Part shown: positions 1-7,847 of the stretch, piece by piece
Position numbering within the stretch: position 1 is the stretch's first letter
How the letters are laid out: every line of letters begins with the position of its first letter
Source of the DNA: Chloroflexota bacterium
GTDB taxonomy: Bacteria; Chloroflexota; Anaerolineae; Anaerolineales; UBA11858
Length of the DNA stretch: 50,915 nt
Assembly: GCA_016865865.1 (NCBI GenBank)
Contig: VGOC01000015.1
Location: 1 to 50,915, forward strand
Direction: 5' to 3'
Notes under the pieces: generated by a model
The model's input: only the letters and a program-made list of their open reading frames with translations
What the model was told of the DNA's origin: nothing
The model's database searches: none
Made by a program: the position numbers and the translations under genes

Positions 1-1
1 G

Positions 2-214
2 AACCTTGGTACTCAATGGCGGTTGGGATTTGTACTGGCAGAAACATCAGGTTTTGCCTCTGGCTATTCCAATCACTACATGACTATCCCATCGCTTTGG
101 CGCGCTAACGAATTATTTAACTGGCCGTGTCGATCCCCGGATGTCAGAACCCATCCAGGTGAGCATGCCAGAATGCAGTTGTTTCATCAGCACAATACCC
201 GGAGGATGAAATGA
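2..214 (+). CDS. possible 3' end of an unidentified gene (weak)
   Basis: A frame is open from the window edge to a TGA at 212-214, and its last codons overlap the ATG of the next gene (ATGA-type overlap at 211-214). That overlap is what a translationally coupled gene would show. I recognise no domain. The last 30 residues are rich in His, Arg and Pro and look unlike a structured protein, so the frame may be chance. A second frame from base 1 stops at 106-108. Nothing else is seen in these 210 bases except the GGAGG ribosome binding site (201-205) of the following gene. Confidence 0.2.
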   Translation, partial: NLGTQWRLGFVLAETSGFASGYSNHYMTIPSLWRANELFNWPCRSPDVRTHPGEHARMQLFHQHNTRRMK

Positions 215-1191
215 AGAAACACCTTGTTATTTTAGTGATAGCGATGAATTTGATTACTGCTTGTTCTTTGATCTCTAGTCGAGATAAAACAAGCGAAGCA
301 GAGACACCTTTGCCTCCAAGTGTGACTTCTCCACCCTTGACCGAAACCCAAACCCCATCGCCTACCGAAACCCAAACGGCTTTACCACCCAGCCTGACGC
401 CGACGGAGATTTCGTACCCGGGAATGGTCTATATCCCCGCCGGGCCGTTCCAAATGGGGGGCGATGCCGACACCGCCCTGGCGGAATGCGAGCAGCTGTA
501 TATCGGCGGCGATTGCCAGCGGGATTGGTATACGGACGAAGGACGGGTGCATACCGTGACGCTGGCTGAATATTACATAGACCAGTACGAGGTCACCAAC
601 GCCCGCTATGCCGAATGCGTGGCGGCGGGAGCGTGCGAACCGCCGTCCGAGACGGGCTCCTACACCAGCAGCAGTTACTATGGGGATTCGCAATATGACG
701 ATTACCCGGTGATCTACGTGAGTTGGAATGATGCCAACACGTATTGCGCATGGCGCGGAGCGCGGCTGCCGACGGAGGCGGAGTGGGAGAAGGCGGCCCG
801 GGGTGGGTTGGAGGGAAAGAACTATCCCTGGGGCGACGACTTCGATGGCAAACGGGCCAACTTCTGTGAGAGCAATTGTGAGTTCGATTGGGCAAACAAC
901 GCTTACGACGATGGTTACAAAGACACTGCGCCGGTTGGCAGCTACGAGCCGAACGGGTATGACCTGTACGACATGGCTGGCAATGTCTGGGAATGGGTGA
1001 GCAGTTTGTACCGAGACTATCCGTATCAGCCAGGGGATGGCCGCGAAGATCTGACAGCCGATGGTGGTCGAGCGCTGCGGGGCGGCTCCTGGGACAGCAA
1101 TGGTAACTCCCTGCGGGTTGCCTCTCGTAACAGGAACGATCCCTCCGATGCGTACCTCCTCATCGGTTTTCGCTGCGCCCTCTCACCCTGA
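211..1191 (+). CDS. FGE-sulfatase (SUMF1)-domain lipoprotein, likely DGR target
   Basis: A 326-residue secreted lipoprotein. The signal peptide ends in a lipobox (LITAC, Cys18), followed by a Thr/Pro-rich linker to about residue 70. The rest is a formylglycine-generating-enzyme (SUMF1/DUF323) fold, which is a C-type-lectin-like scaffold, with the family signatures MVYIPAGPFQMG, EVTNARYAEC, RLPTEAEWEKAARGG, YDLYDMAGNVWEWV and the closing RALRGGSWDS...IGFRCA. Members of this family are often binding proteins rather than sulfatase-activating enzymes. The C-terminal ~40 residues are where diversity-generating retroelements (DGRs) diversify FGE-type targets, and a DGR-like reverse transcriptase remnant lies 125 bases downstream. 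I therefore infer that it was a DGR variable protein displayed on the cell surface. Start ATG 211 follows GGAGG at 201-205. Confidence 0.85.
   Translation: MKKHLVILVIAMNLITACSLISSRDKTSEAETPLPPSVTSPPLTETQTPSPTETQTALPPSLTPTEISYPGMVYIPAGPFQMGGDADTALAECEQLYIGGDCQRDWYTDEGRVHTVTLAEYYIDQYEVTNARYAECVAAGACEPPSETGSYTSSSYYGDSQYDDYPVIYVSWNDANTYCAWRGARLPTEAEWEKAARGGLEGKNYPWGDDFDGKRANFCESNCEFDWANNAYDDGYKDTAPVGSYEPNGYDLYDMAGNVWEWVSSLYRDYPYQPGDGREDLTADGGRALRGGSWDSNGNSLRVASRNRNDPSDAYLLIGFRCALSP
1069..1190 (+). repeat. putative DGR variable region (VR)
   Basis: This is the last ~40 codons of the FGE-domain lipoprotein, encoding RALRGGSWDS through IGFRCA. In FGE-type DGR targets this is the segment rewritten from a template repeat by adenine-directed mutagenesis, and the ligand-facing positions here (after GGSW, around RNRND and PSDAYLL) are the usual variable ones. 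No template repeat is visible in the window. The only echo is a 10-base match (CTCATCGGTT) between 1159-1168 and 1306-1315, just before the reverse transcriptase start, which could be the edge of a deleted template. Confidence 0.5.
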
Positions 1192-1203
1192 CTCTGAAAT
1201 GCT

Positions 1204-1294
1204 GTACTCTGGAGTACTGGGATTCTGAATCGGGGGGGATGCAAGGGGGGGCAGTGCCCCCCCTTGCCGGCTTAAGCGCGCCAATTTTTGGCGC
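1204..1294. repeat. hairpins downstream of the VR
   Basis: Three inverted repeats are stacked here. GTACT-CTGG-AGTAC lies at 1204-1217. A perfect 12-bp stem with an AGT loop lies at 1241-1267 (GCAAGGGGGGGC and its complement). A short GCGCC/GGCGC stem lies near 1279-1294. DGRs characteristically carry a GC-rich mutagenesis-homing tract and a small hairpin just after the variable region, and 1204-1217 has the right place and shape. The 1241-1267 hairpin also resembles the apexes of the long palindromes elsewhere in the window. Confidence 0.5.
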
Positions 1295-1315
1295 CCTTCT
1301 TGCATCTCATCGGTT

Positions 1316-1919
1316 ATGGGCAAACGCTATTTCCATATCTACGAACAAATCCATCAGCCTCTCAATTTGTGGGTAGCCTATCAGCGTGCCCGGCGCGGCA
1401 AGCGTTACCAGCCGGCCGTGGCCGCCTTCGAGTACGAGCGCGAGCAAAATCTGTTGGCCCTGGAAAGCGAACTGAGAGAGCAAACCTATCAGCCTGGGAG
1501 TTACCACAACTTCTACATCCACGAACCCAAACGCCGCCTGATCAGCGCCGCGCCTTTCCGCGACCGGGTCGTGCATCATGCCCTGGGTAATCTCATCGAG
1601 CCGCTTTTTGATTTGGGCTAATGTATACATGAACCCATTCGATCATTTCGCGAAGCGTCAGTTGGGATGTCGGGCGTATTTGCGCTATTCGGAAGGATTT
1701 CCATTCTTAGGTTTTATCATTTACCCGGAGCATCGTCGCTTGAAGCGCCGCAAGGGGGTTTTCTATCAGCGCAAACTACATTCTCTTGTGAAGGATTACT
1801 GTGAAAGGAATATTTCTTTCGAGGATGTTACCGCCAGTGTGCAAGGTTGGGTGAATCATGTTCGCTATGCCGATACCTGGGGATTGCGAAAAGCGATCTT
1901 ACGCACCTGCAACTTGTAA
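1316..1919 (+). pseudogene. DGR-type reverse transcriptase, catalytic core deleted
   Basis: The first frame (1316-1621) encodes the N-terminal ~97 residues of a retroelement reverse transcriptase of the DGR type (QRARRGKRY, EPKRRLISAAPFRDRVVHHA) and then stops. The next frame (from about 1608) resumes with IWANVYMNPFDHF, the motif just before the palm, then CRAYLRY, and jumps directly to EGFPFLGFIIYPEHRRL and the C-terminal thumb (ASVQGWVNHVRYADTWGLRKA). Compared with intact relatives there are two internal deletions. One removes most of motifs 1-4 and shifts the frame, and the other removes the aspartates of YxDD and what follows. The enzyme cannot be active. Its position after an FGE-fold target marks a dead DGR. 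Confidence 0.75.
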
Positions 1920-1988
1920 CTTGCAACCTTCAACTTCCAACTTGTAACCTTCCCCCCCCTCCGGTACAATGGAGAAAAATACCAACCA

Positions 1989-2031
1989 GTGACAGTCACT
2001 TCCAAAGTGGCTGTCACCTCCAAGTGAGGTG
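1989..2031 (+). promoter_or_regulatory. two overlapping hairpins over the ridA ribosome binding site
   Basis: Hairpin A pairs 1989-2001 with 2005-2017 (GTGACAG ... CTGTCAC, loop CCA). Hairpin B pairs CACCTC (2015-2020) with GAGGTG (2026-2031), and GAGGTG is the likely Shine-Dalgarno sequence of ridA, whose ATG is at 2036. The two stems share bases 2015-2017, so they cannot both form fully. Hairpin A would expose the ribosome site and hairpin B would hide it. Whether this is regulation or a repeat remnant is not decided. Confidence 0.35.
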
Positions 2032-2035
2032 ATCC

Positions 2036-2431
2036 ATGGAAAAGAAAGTTATCGTCGCCAAAGACGCCCCCAAAGCCATCGGCCCCTACTCGGCGGGCAT
2101 GCGCGCAGGGGATTTCCTCTTCACCGCCGGACAGTTGGGCATTGACCCCCTGACCGGGGATTTCGTCTCCGATGAAGTCATCGGGCAGACTCGCCAGGCG
2201 CTGAAAAACCTGAAGGCCATTTTGGAAGCCGGCGGCAGCGGGCTGGAGAACGTGATCAAGACGACCGTCTTTCTGCGCGATATGAACGACTTCGCTGCCA
2301 TGAACGCCGTCTACGCTGAGTTCTTCAGCGCCGATTTCCCCGCTCGCTCGGCGGTGCAGGTCGCCCGACTGCCCAAGGACGCGGCTGTGGAGATCGAGGC
2401 GGTTGCGGTGATCGTCGAACGGCGAAGGTAG
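2036..2431 (+). CDS. ridA: RidA family enamine/imine deaminase
   Basis: A 131-residue cytosolic protein of the RidA/YjgF/UK114 family, which hydrolyses reactive enamine/imine intermediates (for example 2-aminoacrylate from serine or threonine dehydration) to ketoacids and ammonia. Seen: the N-terminal [20 protein letters not shown] block, the middle [11 protein letters not shown] helix, and the C-terminal [22 protein letters not shown] block, whose Arg anchors the substrate carboxylate and whose Glu positions the attacking water. Length matches the family. GAGGTG at 2026-2031 precedes the ATG. It sits 10 bases before the glycosyltransferase gene, perhaps co-transcribed, although no functional link is evident. 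Confidence 0.95.
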   Translation: MEKKVIVAKDAPKAIGPYSAGMRAGDFLFTAGQLGIDPLTGDFVSDEVIGQTRQALKNLKAILEAGGSGLENVIKTTVFLRDMNDFAAMNAVYAEFFSADFPARSAVQVARLPKDAAVEIEAVAVIVERRR

Positions 2432-2441
2432 GGGGAGCGAT

Positions 2442-3449
2442 TTGTCTATTCCTAAAGTATCTATCGTTGTGCCGTGTTACAATGAGCAGGATACGATCCA
2501 CCTGTTGTTGGAATCTCTCCTGGAGCAGAGCTTCCCCCAGCAGATGTTGGAAGTGGTCATTGCGGATGGCATGTCCACGGATCGAACCCGCGAGCAGATC
2601 GCCGCTTTTCAAGGCGCTCATCCGCAATTGAACATTCGCATTGTGGAAAACGCCAGGCGGACGATCCCTTCTGCCCTGAACCAGGCCATCGCGGCCTCGC
2701 AGGGAGAAATCATCATCCGTCTGGATGCTCATTCCATCCCCAGGCCTGATTATGTCGCCCGGAGCGTCGCAGCCCTCGAGGCTGGATTGGGCGATAACGT
2801 GGGCGGCGTATGGGAGATTCGCCCGGGTGTGTCGGGGCGAATCGCGCGAGCCATCGCTGCTGCCGCGGCTCATCCCCTTGGGGTGGGCGATGCTCGCTAC
2901 CGGGTGGGCGGCGAGGCCGAGGCGGTCGCGGTGGATACAGTGCCCTTCGGCGCCTTCCGCCGGACGTTGGTCGAGCGAATTGGTGGCTTCGATGAAAGCC
3001 TGTTGACCAACGAAGATTACGAGTTCAATGTGCGGGCGCGCCAGGCCGGCGCCACGGTCTGGTTGGATCCGCAAATTCAGTCGGTCTATTATGCCCGCCC
3101 AACGCTGGCGGCGCTTGCTCGTCAGTATTGGCGTTATGGCTATTGGAAGCTGCGCATGTTGTTGAGATATCCTCAGACCTTTCGTTGGCGTCAGCTCTCC
3201 GGCGCATTCGTGCTGAGTTGGTTGGCGTTGGGATTGTTCTCGATCTGGTTTGTGGTTGCGCGTTGGTTGTTATTGGCCGAGGCGGTCGTGTACCTATCGG
3301 CTCTGGGCGTTGCCGGGATTCGATCATCCGCCAAAGAGCGCGACTTCAGCCTGTTGTTTGGAGTACCCCTGGCGATCGCTGTGATGCATTTTTCCTGGGG
3401 AACGGCTTTTTTGTGGAGTCTGGTAAAATACTTGATCCTTCGGAAGTAA
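2442..3449 (+). CDS. family 2 glycosyltransferase, membrane-anchored (ExoA-like)
   Basis: A 335-residue protein. It starts with a GT-A fold family 2 domain (SIVVPCYNEQDTI at the N-terminus, the VVIADGMSTDRTRE nucleotide-binding loop, IIRLDAHSIP with the metal-binding DxH in place of DxD, and TNEDYEFN as the acceptor-side ED motif). Two to three hydrophobic helices follow from about residue 255. The architecture is that of succinoglycan-type ExoA enzymes, which add a sugar to a lipid-linked oligosaccharide at the inner membrane face. The start is TTG at 2442 behind GGGGGAG. It heads an exopolysaccharide operon with the next four genes. The sugar is not predictable from sequence. Confidence 0.85.
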   Translation: MSIPKVSIVVPCYNEQDTIHLLLESLLEQSFPQQMLEVVIADGMSTDRTREQIAAFQGAHPQLNIRIVENARRTIPSALNQAIAASQGEIIIRLDAHSIPRPDYVARSVAALEAGLGDNVGGVWEIRPGVSGRIARAIAAAAAHPLGVGDARYRVGGEAEAVAVDTVPFGAFRRTLVERIGGFDESLLTNEDYEFNVRARQAGATVWLDPQIQSVYYARPTLAALARQYWRYGYWKLRMLLRYPQTFRWRQLSGAFVLSWLALGLFSIWFVVARWLLLAEAVVYLSALGVAGIRSSAKERDFSLLFGVPLAIAVMHFSWGTAFLWSLVKYLILRK

Positions 3450-3513
3450 TATTTGGGTCATTTGGAAAAGCCGTTATTCGTACACGGATTTCACAGAATC
3501 TCACGGAAAATAT

Positions 3514-4929
3514 ATGGTAAAACATCAATCAATCCCCACCCTCTGGCGTTTGGGCTTGAGAGAACGCCGCACGCTCTTGTTGCTCGGCGATCTGTTCATC
3601 GGCGTAGTCGCTTTAGTCGTGGCGTTGATCATCTGGGGGCTGAGCGAGGAATGGTTGGGGTTGTCGGTGGCGTTCATCCAGGAGCGCGTGGTTTTCTGGT
3701 TTTATTTCCTCCCATTGATTTGGTTGCTGTTGCTTGTCGAGTTGTATGATGTCCACCGGGCTGCCCATCGCCCTCAGGTCATCAAAAGCATCCTGACTGC
3801 AACCATCATCGGGTTCGTGCTGTATCTGTTCGTCTATTTTGCATCCGACAACCCCTTGCCTCGGAGGGGGGTGGCGGCCTTTCTGGGAGCTGCATCCCTG
3901 TTGACGTTGGGCTGGCGTTTGCTGTATATCCGCATTTTCAATGCGCCCGAATTCATGCGCCGGGTGCTGGTGGTCGGGGCGGGGCGGGCGGGGAGGACGA
4001 TTCTCGAGGTCATCAACCGCCTGGAACCCAAACCCTTCGAGCTGGTCGGTTTGATTGATGACGACCCCGGGCTGCTCGATTCCGAGATCGAAGGTCATCG
4101 CGTCGTTGCCAACAGCCAGCGTCTGTTGGAGATCATCGAGAGCCAGGCTATCACCGACATCATCGTGGCCATCTCCGGCGCGATGATGGGCAGCACATTC
4201 CAGACTATCCTGGATGCCCAGGAACGCGGCGTGGAGATCACCCGCATGCCGGTGGCTTATGAAGAATTAGCCAACCGCGTCCCGATCAATATTCTCGAAG
4301 CCGATTGGATTCTGCGTTCCTTCGTGGACGAATTTCGCATCGGGGGATTCTACGAAGTGGTCAAACGTTTCATTGATATTCTCGGCGGGCTGGTGGGCGT
4401 CTTGTTCGTCGGCCTGATCTTGCCTTTCGTTGGCCTGGCGATCCTGCTCGATAATGGCTGGCCGATCTTCTACGGTCAGGAGCGCCTGGGAAAGGGGGGC
4501 CAGATATACCAGATCATCAAGTTTCGCACCATGCGCCGCGACGCAGAGGCCGATGGTCAGGCTCAACTGGCGACCGAAGATGATGCGCGCGTGACGCGCC
4601 TGGGGCGTATTTTGCGCCGGACCCATCTGGATGAGTTCCCTCAATTCATCAATGTGCTGCGCGGCGATATGAGCCTGGTAGGCCCGCGCGCCGAACGCCC
4701 GCAACTTGTGGATCATTTCCAGCGCCGGATACCGTTCTATCGCGCTCGTCTGTTGGTCAAGCCCGGCATCACCGGCTGGGCGCAGATCAACTATGGTTAC
4801 GCCTCCGACCTGACCGAAACGATGATGAAACTCGAATATGATCTCTACTATATCAAGCATCGCAACCTCATCATGGATTTCTTGATTTTGCTGCGGTCGC
4901 CGGCAACCATGTTAGGGAAGGGACAATAA
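3514..4929 (+). CDS. polyprenyl glycosylphosphotransferase (WbaP/CpsE type)
   Basis: A 471-residue initiating sugar-phosphate transferase that moves a hexose-1-phosphate from its nucleotide onto undecaprenyl phosphate, the first step of an exopolysaccharide repeat unit. Seen: four or five N-terminal membrane helices (about 25-140), a Rossmann-like middle domain (VLVVGAGRAGRTIL, LVGLIDDDPG), a further membrane helix near 290-315, and the catalytic C-terminal domain with KRFIDILGG, the FYGQERLGKGG loop, IIKFRTMRRDAE, RTHLDEFPQFINVLRGDMSL and VGPRAERP, then KPGITGWAQINY. The length is typical. The next gene's ATG follows its stop with no gap, so the two are probably translated together. Confidence 0.93.
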   Translation: MVKHQSIPTLWRLGLRERRTLLLLGDLFIGVVALVVALIIWGLSEEWLGLSVAFIQERVVFWFYFLPLIWLLLLVELYDVHRAAHRPQVIKSILTATIIGFVLYLFVYFASDNPLPRRGVAAFLGAASLLTLGWRLLYIRIFNAPEFMRRVLVVGAGRAGRTILEVINRLEPKPFELVGLIDDDPGLLDSEIEGHRVVANSQRLLEIIESQAITDIIVAISGAMMGSTFQTILDAQERGVEITRMPVAYEELANRVPINILEADWILRSFVDEFRIGGFYEVVKRFIDILGGLVGVLFVGLILPFVGLAILLDNGWPIFYGQERLGKGGQIYQIIKFRTMRRDAEADGQAQLATEDDARVTRLGRILRRTHLDEFPQFINVLRGDMSLVGPRAERPQLVDHFQRRIPFYRARLLVKPGITGWAQINYGYASDLTETMMKLEYDLYYIKHRNLIMDFLILLRSPATMLGKGQ

Positions 4930-5859
4930 ATGACCTCGAGTTTAGTGACAGGCGGGGCCGGTTTCATCGGCTCCCACATCGTTCAGCGACTGGTGGAACG
5001 CGGCGACCGCGTCAGGGTGCTGGATAACTTTTCGACCGGCAAATGGGAAAACCTGGCCTCCATGAAGGACGACATCGAGGTTATCGAGGGCGATTTGCGA
5101 GACGCTCGACGAGTGGCTCAGGCCGTCCAGGATATTGATCTGGTCTTTCACCAGGCCGCTCTGGTCTCGGTGCCGCTTTCGATGGAAGACCCTCAAACCT
5201 GTTTCGATGTCAACGTTCAGGGCACGTTGAATGTGTTGGAAGCCGCAGCCAAAGCCGGGGCCGAACGGGTCGTGCTGGCCTCCAGTTGCGCGGTGTATGG
5301 AGATTCGGCGGATTATCCGCTCGAAGAAACCGGTCAGACCATGTCGTTATCTCCGTACGCGGCCTCGAAGCGCATCAAAGAAATCTATGCCGATCTCTTC
5401 ACCCGCACTACGCAGATGGGCGTGACTGCGCTGCGCTATTTCAATATCTACGGCCCGCGCCAGTCCCCGGACTCGGATTACGCCGCAGCCATCCCCATCT
5501 TTATCCGGCTGCTCTTGAAAGGCGAAGTGGTCACGATCTACGGGGATGGCTTGCAGAGCCGGGATTTCGTCTTCGTGGATGATGTCGTGCGCGCCAACTT
5601 CATGGCGTCCGAGTCCCCTGAGGCGGTGGGGCGGGTTTTCAACGTCTGCACGGGGGGCGAGATCACCATCCTGGATTTGGTGGAAACGTTGCGAAAAATC
5701 TTACCGGGCGCGCCCGAGGCGATATTCGCTCCGCCGCGTCCCGGCGACATCTTTCGTTCGTTAGGGGATCCTACGCTTGCAGGCCAGCGCCTGGGTTTCG
5801 AAGCCCAGACAGGTCTGTTAGATGGCTTGAAGCTGACAGTAGACTGGATGCGCAAGTGA
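4930..5859 (+). CDS. NAD-dependent nucleotide-sugar epimerase/dehydratase
   Basis: A 309-residue short-chain extended dehydrogenase. The N-terminal SLVTGGAGFIGSHIV is the NAD-binding glycine motif, DNFSTG and EGDLRDA follow, the catalytic Ser lies in SSCAVYGD and the Tyr/Lys pair in YAASK, and the C-terminal sugar-binding part includes DYAAAIPIFI and GDGLQSRDFVFVDDVV. It is closest in style to UDP-glucose/UDP-GlcNAc 4-epimerases (GalE/WbpP group). It would supply an activated sugar to the neighbouring polysaccharide genes. The ATG abuts the previous stop, and its stop overlaps the GTG start of the next gene (GTGA). Confidence 0.9.
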   Translation: MTSSLVTGGAGFIGSHIVQRLVERGDRVRVLDNFSTGKWENLASMKDDIEVIEGDLRDARRVAQAVQDIDLVFHQAALVSVPLSMEDPQTCFDVNVQGTLNVLEAAAKAGAERVVLASSCAVYGDSADYPLEETGQTMSLSPYAASKRIKEIYADLFTRTTQMGVTALRYFNIYGPRQSPDSDYAAAIPIFIRLLLKGEVVTIYGDGLQSRDFVFVDDVVRANFMASESPEAVGRVFNVCTGGEITILDLVETLRKILPGAPEAIFAPPRPGDIFRSLGDPTLAGQRLGFEAQTGLLDGLKLTVDWMRK

Positions 5860-7796
5860 CTCGGAAACTCCTACCCTGGCTGCGCCAGTTGTTTGCCTAC
5901 GCCCCGCTGAGAAACCGCGTCTTCCTGACAGGCGATGTATTGTTGATCGTCATCTCTGTTTTGGGAAGCTTTGCGCTGCGCTTCGAGTTGGGGCCGCTAT
6001 TCGAATACTATTTGCCGCAGGCCTTGCGCATGGCTTTGCTGGCGATTTTCATCAAACCGATGGTTTATTGGGTGTTTGGCCTCTACCGGCGTTTGTGGGC
6101 TTACGCCAGCACCCGTGAACTGACGCTGATCATATCATCGGTCTCCACAGCCTCGATTCTCCTCTCCGTAGCGGTGATCGTCATGACCTATATCCAGGCC
6201 CGCTCGCCGGAGTACATTGGCTTTCCGCGCGCCACGCTGGTGATAGATTGGTTGCTCTCGTTGATTACGGCCGGGGGGCTACGCTTCACCTCTCGCCTGA
6301 TCGCCGACAGCCGTTCCTCAGCATCGAACGGGGATAAGAAATCGGCGGCTTCTCGGCGCACCCTGATCGTTGGCGCGGGGGACGCGGGCGCATTAGTCGT
6401 GCGCGAAATCCAAAAGAACCCCCAGCTTCACCTGACCCCGATTTGTTTCTTGGACGATGACAAGACCAAACTGAAAAGCCAGATCCATAGCGTGCCAGTT
6501 ATTGGCCTGTTAGAGGATTTGTCGAAGGTGATCAAATCTCGCCGCATCCAGGAGGTGATCATCGCCATCCCGACAGCGCCTGGGGAGGTCGTTCGCCAGG
6601 TGGCCGATGCCTGTCGGCAAGAAAGAGTCCATTTCCGCACCATGCCGGGAATATATGAGTTGATCGGGGGCAGAGTCAGCGTCAGCCGCCTGCGACAGGT
6701 CAACATAGACGACTTGCTGCGGCGCGCTTCCGCAATCACCGATGACCGTCGCATTGGCACGGTCATCGCCGGACGAAGGATTTTAGTTACAGGCGCAGGC
6801 GGCTCGATTGGCGCTGAACTGTGCAGGCAAATCGCGCGCTGGGGGCCTTCGGCGTTGATCCTGCTCGGGCATGGGGAGAACAGCATTTACAGAGCCTACC
6901 TCGATCTCAACGCCGATCACTCCGATCTGCCTATTCACCCGGTGGTCGCCGATATCCGTGACCTGGATCGGCTTGCTGCTGTTTTCGATGAACTGCGCCC
7001 CGAAGTCGTTTACCATGCCGCAGCGCATAAACATGTGCCACTCATGGAAGTCAATGTCGAAGAGGCCATCACCAACAACGTGCTGGGCACCCGTAACCTG
7101 GTAGAAACGGCCCTCGCCTATGGCATCGAGCGCCTGGTGATGATTTCATCGGATAAAGCCATTCGCCCGACTAGCGTGATGGGCGCAACCAAGCGCCTGG
7201 CCGAACTGATTGTATTGGATGTGGCGCATGCTTCCGAACTGGCCTATTCGGCGGTGCGCTTTGGCAATGTCTTGGGCAGCCGGGGGAGCGTTGTGCCGCG
7301 CTTCCAGCACCAAATCGCTGCTGGCGGTCCGGTGACTGTCACCCACCCCGAGATGGAAAGATTCTTCATGACCATCCCCGAGGCCGTCCACCTGGTTTTG
7401 CACGCCGGCGCCATCGGGACGGGCGGCGAGGTCTTCGTGCTCAAAATGGGCGAACAGATCAAGATCCTCGATCTGGCCGAGGACCTGATCCGGTTATCCG
7501 GCCTGGAACCGGGGAAAGATATCGAGATCGTCTTCACCGGCGTGCGCCCCGGCGAGAAACTCAGCGAAGAACTCTGGGATCAATGGGCCGCCTTCGAACC
7601 AACCGACCATCCCGAAATCCTGCGGTTATCGGACGAGGATATCCTTGGCGGGGAGTCTCTGCATAATGCCGTGGACGAATTGATCCTTCTGGCGCGTGAA
7701 GGCGAAGCCTCGACCATCCTCAAGTGTCTGGATGCGCTCATCCCCGGCGCCTCGGTGCGCGAAACCCCGCCGCCTGATTTGACTTCGCTGATCTGA
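5856..7796 (+). CDS. CapD/FlaA1-type membrane sugar 4,6-dehydratase
   Basis: A 646-residue protein. Residues ~20-140 hold four membrane helices. Residues ~165-300 hold a CoA-binding-like Rossmann domain (LIVGAGDAGALVV). Residues ~305-600 hold a polysaccharide biosynthesis domain with RILVTGAGGSIGAELCRQI, ADIRDLDRL, YHAAAHKHVPLME and SSDKAIRPTSVMGATKRLAE, in which the catalytic Tyr is replaced by Met as is usual for this family. These enzymes make 4-keto-6-deoxy UDP-sugars on the way to bacillosamine- or QuiNAc-type residues. The start is GTG at 5856, overlapping the preceding stop. It fits a capsule/exopolysaccharide operon. Confidence 0.92.
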   Translation: MTRKLLPWLRQLFAYAPLRNRVFLTGDVLLIVISVLGSFALRFELGPLFEYYLPQALRMALLAIFIKPMVYWVFGLYRRLWAYASTRELTLIISSVSTASILLSVAVIVMTYIQARSPEYIGFPRATLVIDWLLSLITAGGLRFTSRLIADSRSSASNGDKKSAASRRTLIVGAGDAGALVVREIQKNPQLHLTPICFLDDDKTKLKSQIHSVPVIGLLEDLSKVIKSRRIQEVIIAIPTAPGEVVRQVADACRQERVHFRTMPGIYELIGGRVSVSRLRQVNIDDLLRRASAITDDRRIGTVIAGRRILVTGAGGSIGAELCRQIARWGPSALILLGHGENSIYRAYLDLNADHSDLPIHPVVADIRDLDRLAAVFDELRPEVVYHAAAHKHVPLMEVNVEEAITNNVLGTRNLVETALAYGIERLVMISSDKAIRPTSVMGATKRLAELIVLDVAHASELAYSAVRFGNVLGSRGSVVPRFQHQIAAGGPVTVTHPEMERFFMTIPEAVHLVLHAGAIGTGGEVFVLKMGEQIKILDLAEDLIRLSGLEPGKDIEIVFTGVRPGEKLSEELWDQWAAFEPTDHPEILRLSDEDILGGESLHNAVDELILLAREGEASTILKCLDALIPGASVRETPPPDLTSLI

Positions 7797-7805
7797 TGTG
7801 AATGA

Positions 7806-7836
7806 GGAACGCGGTTGCTCGAAGCAACCGTGTTCC
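7806..7836. terminator. 14-bp hairpin after the polysaccharide genes
   Basis: GGAACGCGGTTGCT (7806-7819) pairs with AGCAACCGTGTTCC (7823-7836) around a CGA loop, with one mismatch. There is no U-run, so it is either a weak terminator or a dispersed palindromic repeat. Its shape matches the hairpin at 8836-8868. A TTG inside it at 7815 could open the next reading frame but is an unlikely start. Confidence 0.45.
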
Positions 7837-7847
7837 TGACCAAGAAA

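Noticed and set aside
1316..1919. Group II intron reverse transcriptase/maturase
   Set aside because: The EPKRRLISAAPFRDRVVHHA and SVQGWVNHVRYADTWGLRKA blocks and the adjacent FGE-type target fit DGR reverse transcriptases better, and no maturase or endonuclease domain follows.
2325..3074. A 249-codon frame on the minus strand opposite the glycosyltransferase
   Set aside because: It is antisense to a clear family 2 glycosyltransferase, and its translation is rich in Arg/Pro/His with no domain.
7815..7847. TTG start at 7815 for the FemAB-type gene
   Set aside because: It lies inside a 14-bp hairpin and has no ribosome site. ATG 7848 gives a normal family N-terminus.
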